Assembly: GCA_021234155.1 (NCBI GenBank)
Contig: JAJEKV010000004.1
Location: forward strand, 18,413,310-18,477,309
DNA from: Isoetes taiwanensis
Lineage: Eukaryota; Streptophyta; Lycopodiopsida; Isoetales; Isoetaceae
Direction: 5' to 3'
Length of the DNA stretch: 64,000 bases
Below are positions 36,215 through 46,277 of the stretch, in pieces (the first letter of the stretch is position 1; every line of letters begins with the position of its first letter). The notes below the pieces were generated by a model. It was not told the DNA's origin. It was given only the letters and a program-made list of their open reading frames with translations, and ran no database searches. The translations under genes were made by a program, and so were the position numbers.

Positions 36215-37841
36215 TGTGACGTTCCACGTATTTATACGGTCTACATCACGTATTTATATGGGACACGTACAAATACAAGCACGTCACCCCCCTTAAAGGT
36301 ACGCTACCATGGGGGCATGGGAACTTAATTGCAACCTAGGGGGTTACCTTAAAAAGGATTAAATTAGCTATGCTAATTTAACACATTAATAATAATAACA
36401 ACCTATAACCTAGGAAATTAGGCTAATTACCATTTGGGAAGGCGCCACCTGCCCCAATCGATTGGGCAGTATGGGGGTTGCCAAGTTTGGATGCCAACTT
36501 GACCCCTATCCCTGGGATTGACTCCTAAAGATCGACCAAGGAAGGCCAGGAGCTGAGCGCTATCATACACCTGCAGAGAATCACCATACCAGTCGTCCCT
36601 GTGAAGCAACAGCTGAATTCACAACTCCCAGGAGATGGAGGCGCCCCATGGAAATGAGTCCAGCCAGAATTCAGGTAGGTGGCTATGTGAATTCTAGATA
36701 ACGCTTGGTTGTGTTCCTTTCTCTGTTCTCTTTGTGATTCAATCATAGAAACTAACCCTTGATTGTACAAGCAAGTTCTCTTTATATTCAATTCTGGTTT
36801 CTACTCTTAAAGGATGGGTTGTTAGTTCTTTGTTTAATCGACTAAAACGGGGGATTACGGGGTAGAGACCTCCGACCGTGTCTTGTAGTATGCTCCTAGA
36901 TAGAGCCCCCTCAGTAGAGTCCCATTAAATGCGGCAGGTGCACAAGAACCCACCGGTCCTAGATGCTATGGTCCGGCTTAGCACCGGACAAGGAACACAA
37001 GTGGTGACATGAGGGGTGGGGTCTTGCATGAGCATACAAGGCTCCCCGAGACTCCCACTGTGGGCTAGGCGATAGCCGGGCCACGAGAGGGCCGGGTATG
37101 GGTCTGACACTCCCTGGGTGTAGAGGTGTGATCCGTATGGAGCACCTTGCACTTTGAGTAGATTTAGGGTGAGTAAGTCGGGTACGGATGCGGGGGTCGC
37201 TGATGCGGCACGTATTCTCTAGCTCACCCATGGAACCACTGTGATTCTGGAAGGGGACGCTTCCCTGACCTGCCTCATCGGACCAGGCGTCATGAACCTG
37301 GAGTAGGCTCAAAGGGTGATTCCATGAACCTGCGTCTCCGGAAGGCTATAGCAAAGCCATAGCATGAATTGACCCATCTGCAAAGTGTGCACAGGAGGGG
37401 CGGATGGAGTGGACAACCCTAGCCAATGTTCTATGCCAGCCAACGCCATGCCAAGACTCGGTCTGCTGATCTCTTGAGGCCCAGCCGTCAGTCGATCCTC
37501 ACGGGAGTCTGAGCCGAGGTAGAACCTGGGTTTTGGGTGTTTTCGTAGGATTAGATGCATATTCTATGCCGTTGGTATATTAGATGGATGCGCCACCCTT
37601 CGTGGTGGTTATTTATGTATATTCATGCTGTGTGCTAACCCTTGTATTTATGCTTCTGCGACGTAGGAGTCCCATTGAAGGCGTGGGCCGAATGACCCCT
37701 TCGTGTCCTTCTTTCGGGCCTCATTTCATAGGTGGCCCGAAATAGACGGAGGGCCCTGCTCATGGTGAGATGATTGCCATGGGAGGGGAAAGTCCCCGTA
37801 TGTATACGTCCGAGGGTCGTATATATTCTGGGAGCGTCACA
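36215..37841 (+). repeat. 5' LTR
   Basis: 1627 bp, TG...CA termini, with nearly the same sequence as 47671-49294. Frames reported on the minus strand across both LTRs are coincidental and occur in both copies. Confidence 0.95.
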
Positions 37842-37842
37842 G

Positions 37843-37854
37843 TGGTATCAGAGC
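37843..37854 (+). promoter_or_regulatory. Primer-binding site (initiator Met tRNA)
   Basis: TGGTATCAGAGC, one base after the LTR end, is complementary to the 3' end of plant initiator methionine tRNA, the usual primer of chromoviruses. Confidence 0.95.
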
Positions 37855-38511
37855 CGTGATTTCGGTTGCTCGAAATCATAGCACTGGCCAAACACTAACT
37901 CGTAGCACGGTAGTTAGGAGGAGGCTAAGTCAATGTGTCGTTAGTTCTCTTTGTTGTTTGGCTTGGTGTTAGGTTAAGTTAAGAAAATGGTAGCTTTGAA
38001 GTGGAGGGCCCAAGATTGGAGGCCTAACAGGTGCCAGTGGGTAGCTCAAATGACGAAGATGATGGTTCCATTGGATCGGGCGTACTTGAATTACCCTAGA
38101 ACAGTCAACTTTAGGCGAAAAATGGTCAAGGGCAGGCCCAAAAACGAACTCGAGTCAACGCGGGCCCGCCAGGTCAACTCGGGCGCCGCCTGCATTTCAA
38201 CGACGCCCAGTCGAGGCGGAAGCCCGTATAATGCCATCGGCGCCCGACCGTATGTTGCGCGTATTTCCGCCGTATATTTTTTTTAATAATAAAATTTCGA
38301 AGAAATAAGGAAAAAATTTTGAAATTTTAAAAGTTAAGTGGCCGTTTAGCAAACCATTTCTTGTCATTTGCTTTTGCTTCCGCGCCTCCAACCGCCTGAG
38401 CCGCCCTCCGCCATCGCCACCAGACCGGACCTTGCTCCTGCGGCCTTGTGCCTTGTGCATCTTAGCGCCCCCTTCGCCATCCTCTTCGCCGCCAGCGCCT
38501 CACTATCCGCT
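37855..38511 (+). other. Leader between primer site and the H3-fusion ORF
   Basis: A small frame at 37987-38286 (99 codons) has no recognisable motif. An A/T-rich tract with AATAATAAAA lies at 38283-38340. The stretch just before 38512 is C-rich and unspliced-looking. Confidence 0.5.
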
Positions 38512-39741
38512 ATGGCCATCACCAAGAGCGCTCCAGATCCATCCACCTTGAGCATCGTGGAGATCTACGCCATGATTGCCAAGCACATGGCTACTGACCC
38601 AGCCTTCATTGATATATTGTTGGATGAGCTGGTCAACAGGTTTGAGAACAACGATAGGATTCCATATCCTATCTATCACTTCTCAGAGCCATTCCTCATC
38701 CGGCTGAACCTACGCCAGCTTCCATATACCATTGTTGAACAACCTGATATGGTGATGATGCTCATCAAATTTTATCCTCCCGAGCAGGAAGGCCATACGG
38801 AGGAGGAAGATGTCAGAGCAGAGGCCGACCGTATCAGGGGTTTGGCCAGGGAGGATGACCATCGGGAGATTGAGCGGGCTGACACAGCAGCCCGGGGTAG
38901 GGAGTACCGGTACCTCGGGGACGGCTTTGCCGTCATTGATGGCAGAGCCATTGAGGTTCCCCCATACCGCTGGCATGAGGGTTCCAACAGTTTTGTATGG
39001 GGAGAAATTCCCGATATCAGCATAGACTATCTGACAACTATTCAGATAGATATGGGTCTGCGACCACAACGGTACCACGCTGAACTTAATCGCCGTGCCG
39101 CAGCCCAACTTTTTGCTCAGATCCAAGAAGATCTGAGGAGAGCTCGGGAGGAGCGGGAGAAGATGGAGCAAGATGAGCGGGACCGACAAGACCAGCGGGA
39201 CCAGCAAGAGGGAGGTGCATCTGGGAGTGGCCCGGACCCAAAACCGACGCATCAGACCGTTAGGCACCGGAAGAAGGGAGTCGCCCATAAGTCCGGCAGT
39301 CAATACAAGGAGAAGTTAAGGACTGTCGGGGCTTTTGGGAAGAAGACCAGCTCCGACCGGAGGCAGCAGCGGGTGGACAACTCCCGGCCGGTTGCTGGGG
39401 CTAAGACGGTGCCAACACCGTCGGGGCCCGGGGCACAGAGGAAGCCTCATCGGTTCCGACCCGGTACCGTGGCATTGCGGGAGATCCGCAAATTTCAGAA
39501 GTCCACGGACCTTCTGATCAGGAAGCTACCTTTTCAGAGGCTGGTACGGGAGATCGCACAGCAATTCAAGACCGATCTCCGTTTCCAGACCTTTGCAATT
39601 TTGGCGCTCCAAGAGGCTGCTGAAGCCTACTTGGTGGCACTTTTTGGTGACGCCAACCTTTGCGCTATCCACGCAAAGAGGATCACCATAATGCCTAAGG
39701 ATCTAGCCCTCGCCCGTAGGATACGGGGGGAGCAACCTTAG
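38512..39741 (+). CDS. Histone H3-fold fusion protein encoded by the chromovirus
   Basis: The frame is open from 38368; the Met at 38512 (GCTATGGCC) gives 409 residues. About residues 1-190 are an unassigned domain. Residues 192-234 form a charged coiled-coil-like helix ([18 protein letters not shown]), followed by a Gly/Pro-rich basic linker. The C-terminal 100 residues (39442-39738) are a near-complete H3 core: [80 protein letters not shown] and [10 protein letters not shown]. Loop 1 has canonical H3 length (KTDLRFQ), not the longer CENH3 form. Differences from plant H3 are few, e.g. Y41F, G102A and E105G. Equivalents of K27, K37, K56, K79, K115 and K122 are kept, and K36 is Arg. The K4/K9 tail is hard to align and cannot be a free N-terminus. 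An AATAAA lies at 39794-39799. Confidence 0.9.
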   Translation: MAITKSAPDPSTLSIVEIYAMIAKHMATDPAFIDILLDELVNRFENNDRIPYPIYHFSEPFLIRLNLRQLPYTIVEQPDMVMMLIKFYPPEQEGHTEEEDVRAEADRIRGLAREDDHREIERADTAARGREYRYLGDGFAVIDGRAIEVPPYRWHEGSNSFVWGEIPDISIDYLTTIQIDMGLRPQRYHAELNRRAAAQLFAQIQEDLRRAREEREKMEQDERDRQDQRDQQEGGASGSGPDPKPTHQTVRHRKKGVAHKSGSQYKEKLRTVGAFGKKTSSDRRQQRVDNSRPVAGAKTVPTPSGPGAQRKPHRFRPGTVALREIRKFQKSTDLLIRKLPFQRLVREIAQQFKTDLRFQTFAILALQEAAEAYLVALFGDANLCAIHAKRITIMPKDLALARRIRGEQP

Positions 39742-39946
39742 CCTACTTGCAGGGATCCGCATTTGTACATTTTTTTTTTTTTTTTGTAATATTAATAAAG
39801 AGGCTTTTATTTTGAATTAAAAGTTTAATGGTTTTTATGTTAAATCTAAAATAAAATGCTGACGTCAGCTTTAATAAAAGGGTTTAAAAGGGGACTTTTA
39901 AGGTTATTTTAAACGCTTCTTTTCCTCTCTCCTCCCTTCTAGCGCC
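39742..39946 (+). other. Spacer between H3-fusion and second ORF
   Basis: 205 bp containing a T-run of 18 or more bases (about 39768-39786), an AATAAA at 39794 and, just before the next ATG, a pyrimidine-rich tract ending CTTCTAG at 39942. It could serve as a 3' end plus a splice acceptor for the second ORF. Confidence 0.5.
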
Positions 39947-41350
39947 ATGGCTGCCGCCGCCGACCTTGCCGCCTGGTACCATGATGGAGAGAAATGGGAT
40001 CCACAGGTTCCCTTCGACCTGCTGCAGCCTTTGCTATGCCAACGCATAGACCTCCTCACAAGTATGCAGCGGCATCCGGACTACGCCGGATTCCTTGACT
40101 TTTACATGGAGGAAATGCTTCCTCTGTGTATTCCTCTGGGGGATCCTCCCCACTTGTATTTGGAGCGGGAGATAGTTCGGCAGATGTTAGGCGGGGACAC
40201 ACATGCTTATGACGTCCTGAAGGGGAAACTCCGATGGGGTAAACACCTCCCAGTGGTCCAGCATCAGGGGCAGCAGTATCTGGAAGCTACTTTCGCCCTA
40301 GCCATCCTCATGGACCAATACGTTGAGGATGAGACCTTGCCAGTAGAGAAGGGCAAACTGCCAGAATCCTCCGAGGAGGGGGATGACGAGCATATAGGAA
40401 TGGGCGACTTTGCCCGTTGGAAAGAGCTAGCGGAGGAGCTACCACCGCGCCGTGACCAAGCTATAGGCTTGTCAGGGTTAGACGGCCTTCCAGTTATTTA
40501 TCACCAAGGGCAAGAGTACCTTCTCTTGGATGATATTATCTGGACGTATCACATGGTGGCCGGATTTCGACGCAAGCGCAAAGACCATGTACTTTACGAG
40601 CTTGCGGAGTATTGTATGGATGATTTTATCGACTTCACTTCCACCGAGCTTCCTTCAGAGGTGCACCAGCTGCTTCAGTTCTGTCAGGAGACCCTAGAGC
40701 CGGCGGAGACTCTATTACGTCTTCGCGACTTCGTGATGCAGGAACCAGCTTCGCGACCTGCACCAGATGCCTTCACGGCTATGGGACCTCACGTCCCAAA
40801 CATTAATATGGTTGAGGTTCCCTCCGACTCAGATGATGAGGGTGAAGATTTATATCATAACCCTGCGCACAAGAAGGAGGAGCAACAGGAGCTCAAGGAG
40901 GAAGAAGTTCCCATGGACTTGGATAAGGAAGTGGCAGCATCTGAGACTTCGCAAGGGAAAGTGCGGGGTAACCACCTTACCCGTTTCTTTTTGTCGGCCT
41001 TCCGATACGGGCAAGTCCTCTTCATAGCCCGGGATTTAGGGCCAGAGGCTGAAGCTTCACGGTGGGCCCTCCGTGCACTCTCTACACTGGCCGGCCACAA
41101 GAAGCTTCCCTATCGTACGTTTACTTATGTACTCATACGACGGGATCTCGCCCTGACAGCCTTGGGTCAGGATATTGCGCCTTGGATGGGAATGAAGCTC
41201 CTCACGGCAGCCCCATTGGCCGTTGCCTATCCACCAGAGGTTGCATCTGTTGCGGCTGCCACAGTAGACCCTGGGGTAGCTCTGCTGCGACACCGACCGC
41301 CTCCACCACCTCCTAGGGCTAAGGATAAAGAGGCAGGGCCTAGTTCCTAG
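39947..41350 (+). CDS. Chromovirus ORF 2: unknown domain with C-terminal H2A-like region
   Basis: This is a 467-residue frame with a good start context (GCCATGG). Residues about 101-112 and 181-192 are an internal repeat (LPVVQHQGQQYL and LPVIYHQGQEYL). Residues 289-335 are strongly acidic (SDSDDEGED, KEEEVPMDLDKE), like the acidic stretches of histone chaperones. Residues about 342-432 follow an H2A-like order: LTRFFLSAFRYG (cf. GRIxRFLKxGxYA), LRALSTLAG (cf. EVLELAG), VLIRRDLALTAL (cf. IIPRHIQLAIR), then APLAVAYPPEV (cf. IAxGGVLPNI). This is weak similarity seen by eye and stands mainly because H3- and H2B-like ORFs flank it. A Pro-rich tail ends the protein. No stop or frameshift is seen. 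The function of the first 290 residues is unknown. Confidence 0.75.
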   Translation: MAAAADLAAWYHDGEKWDPQVPFDLLQPLLCQRIDLLTSMQRHPDYAGFLDFYMEEMLPLCIPLGDPPHLYLEREIVRQMLGGDTHAYDVLKGKLRWGKHLPVVQHQGQQYLEATFALAILMDQYVEDETLPVEKGKLPESSEEGDDEHIGMGDFARWKELAEELPPRRDQAIGLSGLDGLPVIYHQGQEYLLLDDIIWTYHMVAGFRRKRKDHVLYELAEYCMDDFIDFTSTELPSEVHQLLQFCQETLEPAETLLRLRDFVMQEPASRPAPDAFTAMGPHVPNINMVEVPSDSDDEGEDLYHNPAHKKEEQQELKEEEVPMDLDKEVAASETSQGKVRGNHLTRFFLSAFRYGQVLFIARDLGPEAEASRWALRALSTLAGHKKLPYRTFTYVLIRRDLALTALGQDIAPWMGMKLLTAAPLAVAYPPEVASVAAATVDPGVALLRHRPPPPPPRAKDKEAGPSS

Positions 41351-41560
41351 ACTAATTGTGCTATGCAATTTTTGTTTATATATATACATACGTGTGTTTA
41401 TGAGATTTTCGATTAGCAACTGTTTGGACCATATTGAACAATGGTGTACTTTATTTACTTATTTAATACAGAATTCTCTTGATGAGTATAACTGAATTGT
41501 TTTTTTGTTATGACCTCCTCTTCAAGAGCATTAAACTTTAGAATATAATGGAATTACAAA
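41351..41560 (+). other. Spacer between ORF 2 and ORF 3
   Basis: 210 bp, AT-rich, with a TATATATATACATACG stretch near 41383. No coding motif is present. A TATGTTGCAG acceptor-like site lies 20-30 bases inside ORF 3, so the translated start of ORF 3 could be set by splicing. Confidence 0.45.
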
Positions 41561-42046
41561 ATGTTCTCTATTCATTCCAACTATGTTGCAGAGGAAACCA
41601 TTTGGGAATATGAGGAGAGAATCACCGATATGGTTAGGAGGGACGATCCCGGGCCGCCAGACCAGGACTATGGCCAGAGATATGGTGAATATCCAGAGTG
41701 GGATGAAGGCTATGGGGTCGAGACACCACCACCAGAACCCTATGACCCTGACAAAGGGCTGGAGATAGTTAACATCCTCAGGGACCGAGCTTTCGAGGAT
41801 CTGAAGATGACATTGTGCCGTACCTGGGACTACTGGAATATGAGCAGGCACGAGGCTTTCGAGGACGCTAACGACCACCTTTGGCAACTCTTCTATGCTA
41901 TGCGAAGGCTTTTTAACCTTCTCATTATCAGCCCAACATGGGAATACCAGGCAGCGATTGTCCAAGCCTGGGCACGCTATAAACTCGTCCGAGCTGTACG
42001 GGAGAGTACCCGCTACGCGATCCTATACCCCTTCGCCAACCCCTAG
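41561..42046 (+). CDS. Histone H2B-like protein encoded by the chromovirus
   Basis: The frame has 161 codons. The first 65 residues are acidic and Tyr/Pro-rich. The C-terminal 80 residues align with the H2B histone fold: NDHLWQLFYAMRRL at 104-117 (cf. NDIFEKLAxEASRL, helix 2), PT at 125-126 (cf. KPTITSREIQ, loop 2), AAIVQAWARYKLVRAV (helix 3) and AVREST...AILY at 145-156 (cf. the H2B C-terminal helix AVSEGTKAVTKY). Helix 1 is less clear and loop 1 looks about three residues short. Identity is modest but the spacing of the H2B-specific C-terminal helix is good. The protein lacks a basic N-terminal tail; the tail is acidic instead. If splicing at TATGTTGCAG is used, it would start slightly later. 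Confidence 0.75.
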   Translation: MFSIHSNYVAEETIWEYEERITDMVRRDDPGPPDQDYGQRYGEYPEWDEGYGVETPPPEPYDPDKGLEIVNILRDRAFEDLKMTLCRTWDYWNMSRHEAFEDANDHLWQLFYAMRRLFNLLIISPTWEYQAAIVQAWARYKLVRAVRESTRYAILYPFANP

Positions 42047-42256
42047 GCTTGGTCTCTTCCGTTATGTCTTCTTTGTCGTTGCTACGCCGTGTGCGAATAG
42101 AACTTTAAAAGCTTCCACTGTATCCTACCTACTTTTGTCTCAATCCATGTATCAATCAACTTGTTGTTGGACTCAACTTGAATGAAATGCAAATATTGTT
42201 TCTGTTTGTATATACTTTTTGTCTCGATTAATGTAAATCTGCTTATATATTCATGA
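42047..42256 (+). other. Spacer between H2B-like ORF and gag
   Basis: 210 bp, AT-rich, no coding motif. A pyrimidine-containing tract ending CCCTATAG lies just inside the gag frame at about 42269. The spacers before ORF 2, ORF 3 and gag are nearly equal in length (205, 210, 210 bp). Confidence 0.45.
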
Positions 42257-43665
42257 ATGCTCCCTATAGACGGTGTACGTAACGCCGCTTGGCAAACACC
42301 CTCCAACGCCAGTAGGCTCACCCCTGAACAGGAATTGATGTTAATGAAAAGGCAACTCGGCGAATTACAGGCCTATGTCTTGCATACCAATCCACTGCCA
42401 CAAACTCAGGAGGACGGACCGGAATTACCTCCGCGACCATTGAGTCCACCTGCACAACAGCCATCTCCTCCCAGAGCTAGCCCTGTACCTGTACAAAGGA
42501 GGACTCATGCTAAGCGTCATCGAAGTTCCTCTAAGGATAGCGCTGCTTCCTCACATTCAACCACTTCGGTTTCTTCGGGGTCCTCGCTATCAGACAGTGA
42601 CCATTCAAGGCGTAAGGATAAGGAATACCGAAAAACCGTTGATACAGCCATCACTAGTATATGGAAGAACCGGAAGTTGGCTCAGTTTGATGGGAAATCC
42701 AGAGGAGGCTTGAATGCAGAGTCTTGGCTGGATGAAATGAAGGAATTCGGGAAGTCTTATGGAATGACAGAGAAAGATACAGGGAAGGTCGCCACCACCA
42801 ACCTTACCGGAGCTGCCCGTATTTGGTGGAAGGGTTACGCCAGAGCTAAGCACCTGGACAGGAGCAGATGCAAGTTCAAGAAGTTCGCTAAGGCTTTTAA
42901 ATCGCATTACGTGCCTCATGCGCACAAATGCCAACAGATTCAGACCTTCTACTGGGTTGGACAGTAAGGGCATGTCCGTGCAGGCCTACATCGGCGAATT
43001 CATGCGCCCCGAGGTTGTATGTACCAGGAATGAATGAGAAAAGGGCAGTAGAGGGCTACATTGAAGGGTTGGCCCCATCCATTAAACGCATGGTCAAGGC
43101 CATAGACCCAAAGTCAGTAGCCGAGGCGGAAGCTAAGGCATTAAGCCTTGAGGAAGACACGCCAAGGAACCAAGATCCGCGACCGCTCCTTTTTCGCAGC
43201 CCACGGCCGTCCACACCTTACAAACCCCGTTAAGCCAAGTCCGGGGCCCTCTCAAAGACAATTCTACGACCGCCGGAGAAGAAAAAGCCTTTAGCACGCC
43301 CGGATAAGCGAGAACAATGCCGGTAAGGAAGTTGGGGCCTCTTCTGATCCATTCCTAAAGAGGCCAGAGAACAGCTCCGCCGGGATAAGGCATGCTATCG
43401 GTGCATGAGGCCTGGACACTTCATGCAGAATTGCCCGTACGTCACGCAGACTGCTCAACTGGCCATGGCCGACCTGGATTGGGAAGATCCGAGTCCAATC
43501 TTGTTTGCGGAGGACGAGGCTCCCGAGTACATTCCGCGGTGCGTCTCATATTCTTGCCGCTATAGAAACAAAGCAACGCTGAAAGTCAGCCTTCGTTATT
43601 TCTACAATAGGCCAAGTAGGCAAGAAGCCCTTCATAATTTTGATGGACCACGTAGTAATGCATAA
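42257..43665 (+). pseudogene. Chromovirus gag with zinc knuckle, frameshifted
   Basis: The first frame (42257-42967) has a Ser/Pro-rich, basic N-terminus and then the retrotransposon gag core: AQFDGKSRGGLNAESWLDEM, GAARIWWKGYARAK and FKKFAKAFKSHYVP. At about 42955 the frame breaks: KGMSVQAYIGEFM continues in a second frame and EKRAVEGYIEGLAPSIKRMV in a third. The zinc knuckle CYRCMRPGHFMQNC (CX2CX4HX4C) is at 43393-43434 in the frame of 43405-43665. At least two frameshifts are present, so this copy cannot make full-length Gag without frameshifting. Gag forms the particle and binds the genomic RNA in this family. Confidence 0.85.
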
Positions 43666-46111
43666 TTTTGCTTCTCCTAGAATGGCCCAGGTACTGCAGC
43701 TGGAAACATTGAGATCCCGACCTAAGCCAGTCACATTGGCCAGTGGTAAGATCAGACATACTCATGGTCGCCGTATTAACCTTAAGATGCAGTTGCCAGG
43801 TGCACCAGTTGCCTTGGGTGCCGAGTTAATGGACATTGGCAAATATGATCTTATTGTGGGAATGGAGTTTTTAGCGTCTGCCAAGGCCCACATAGACTGT
43901 GAGAAACGGGAGGTCACCTTCAACGCCGCTAATGGAGCACGTGTAACGATAAAAGGTGATTCATTCCACTCCGCTATGCAGTCAATGTCAATAAAGCAGT
44001 TAAGAAAAGCTATACGCAGGAATGAACTCCTTTGCCTCATTAAACTTGCTTCCATTGAGTCAGACTCCAAACAGAAGCAAGTAATCGACGCCTTACCATC
44101 AGACATTACTACCCTCCTTCGAGAATTTAGCGATCTTTTTCCAGATGAGATCCATAAGCTTCCTCCTTTTAGAGGGGTAGAATGTGAGATAACTCTTGAA
44201 CCGTGTACTAAGCCTACCAGCAAGGCCCCGTACCGAATGAGCCCTCCAGAGTTAGCGGAACTTAAGAAACAACTACAAGAGTTACTGAACCTAGGGTTTA
44301 TTCGACCTAGTGTTTCACCATTTGGCGCTCCTATTCTTTTTGTCAAGAAGAAAGATGGCTCCTTAAGGATGTGTATTGATTATAGGCAGCTCAATAAGCA
44401 TACCATCGAGAATCGCTATGCTTTGCCTAGGGCAGATGATCTTATGGACCAGTTACAAGGGGCAAAATATTTCTCAAAGATTGATTTGCGCTCCGGGTAC
44501 CATCAGATAAGGATAAAGGAGGAGGACATTCATAAGTCTGCTTTTCGCACCAGATATGGCCATTATGAGTTCACCGTCATGCCTTTTGGTTTGACCAATG
44601 CCCCTGCAACGTTTATGCGGTTGATGAATGACATCTTCCGCCAATACTTGGATGACTTTGTTGTCATTTTCTTTGATGACATTCTCATCTATAGTAAAAC
44701 CTTGCAGCAACATGAACAACATCTTCGATTGGCTTTGCAGAAGCTAAGACGCCATCAGCTCTTCGCCAAGCTCTCTAAATGCAAGTTCGCCACTCCGAGG
44801 GTAGACTATTTGGGGCATATTATTTCAGCAGAAGGAATTGCTACAGACCCAGCCAAGATAGAAGCAGTAAAGGATTGGCCCATTCCAGCTAATGTTTCAG
44901 AGGTCCGGAGTTTTTTGGGACTCGCAGGATATTATCGGAAATTTGTTAAGGATTTTGCAACAATTGCCGCACCTCTTACTAATCTCACAAGGCATGAGAA
45001 AGTGAAGGATTGGATGGAACATTGGAAAGCAAAAGTCCAAGTCGGCTTTCAGAAGCTCAAGGATGCTTTGACATCGGCACCGGTCCTTACCTTGCCTGAT
45101 CCTGAAAAGGATAAATCGGTAGCCACCGATGCTAGCAAGATAGCTACCGGTGGAGTCTTAATGCAGGAGGGGAGAGTTGTTGCCTACGATTCGAAGAAGA
45201 TGAATGATGCAGAGCAGCGATATCCTACCCATGATCAGGAGTTGCTGGCAGTTGTTCGTGCTCTCCGTATTTGGAGACACTACCTTCTTGGTAGAAGATT
45301 CCAGCTGGATACGGATCATCAGAGTCTCCGTTATTTATCCACCCAGCCAAATCTAAATCTCCGTCAGCGCAGATGGATGGAATTCCTCGAGGAATATGAC
45401 TTCGAGATTGTATACAAGCCAGGAAAGCACAATGTGTTTGCGGATGCTTTGTCACGTCATCCCTTCATAACCCGGACCCATTGTAACGCCATTTCCACAC
45501 TCACCAGCGAGTTTGGGAAGCAGATAGAACATACCCTGGCCACAGATCCCGAATTCTCTAATATTTGGGAAAGTTTGGGTAAGGAAGCCCGTACCAATAA
45601 AGAACGTGAAGCATTCCGTTCATATAAGAAAGAGGGCAATTTATTGTATCACAAAGATAAGTTGTGTGTTCCAGCGACTTCAGGGGTGCGAAAGCTGATT
45701 CTCCATGACACACACAACAGCCCTATAGCGGGACATGCGGGTTTTATGAAAACTTACTTTAAGATCCGCTCCAGCTATTTCTGGCCTTCGATGAAAAAGG
45801 ATATTGCTAGGTACATCAAGCAGTGTCAGGTTTGTCAGCAAACCAAGGCTGAGCAATTAAGACTTCCCGGGGAGTTGCAACCTTTGGATGTGCCCAACGC
45901 CAAGTGGGAAGTCATAACCATGGATTTCATTGTGGGCCTTCCACGCACTCTCCGTGGATATGATGCATTAATGGTCGTGGTCGACAAATTATCAAAGATG
46001 GCTCACTTTCGCCATGTCGCACCACGGACACCGCCTTCGCCGACACCGCCTTGCTCTTTGCAAAGGAAATCTTCGGGTTGCGCGGGATGCGAGAGTAATT
46101 GTATCGGATAG
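43640..46111 (+). pseudogene. Chromovirus pol: protease, reverse transcriptase, RNase H, integrase N-part
   Basis: This is an 823-codon frame. The protease segment ends normally ([18 protein letters not shown]), but the catalytic D-S/T-G is replaced by DHV in [13 protein letters not shown], so this protease should be dead. Reverse transcriptase is intact by eye: [44 protein letters not shown] and the catalytic FFDD at 44669-44680. RNase H follows ([37 protein letters not shown]). Integrase has the HHCC zinc ligands ([14 protein letters not shown]... and [11 protein letters not shown]) and the first catalytic Asp in TMDFIVGLP. The frame then breaks near 46020-46040. The second Asp block ([12 protein letters not shown]) lies in another frame near 46100. 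At 46213-46215 a TAG stands exactly where the catalytic Glu of DGQTERVNR should be. Confidence 0.9.
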
Positions 46112-46277
46112 GGATCCTAAGTTTGTCGGTGCATTACGGAAGGATTTCTTCGCCACCATCCGACCAAGCTTGCCATGAGTACGACCTACCATCCTCAGAC
46201 GGATGGTCAAACGTAGCGTGTCAATCGATTATTATCGAAGATATGCTACGAAGCTATGTATGGAGTAAACGGTCACA

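Noticed and set aside
36427-37560. ORFs on the minus strand within the 5' LTR (and their twins at 47883-49381)
   Set aside because: They lie inside LTR sequence, differ between the two LTRs by frameshifts, and show no protein motif.
38512-39741. Centromeric H3 (CENH3) carried by the retrotransposon
   Set aside because: Loop 1 reads KTDLRFQ at canonical H3 length, and the surrounding residues match canonical H3 much better than CENH3, which has a longer divergent loop.
37855-42256. An H4-like ORF completing the histone set
   Set aside because: I looked for the H4 landmarks (e.g. the TVTAMDVVYALK-type helix) in the leader, all three ORFs, the spacers and gag and found none.
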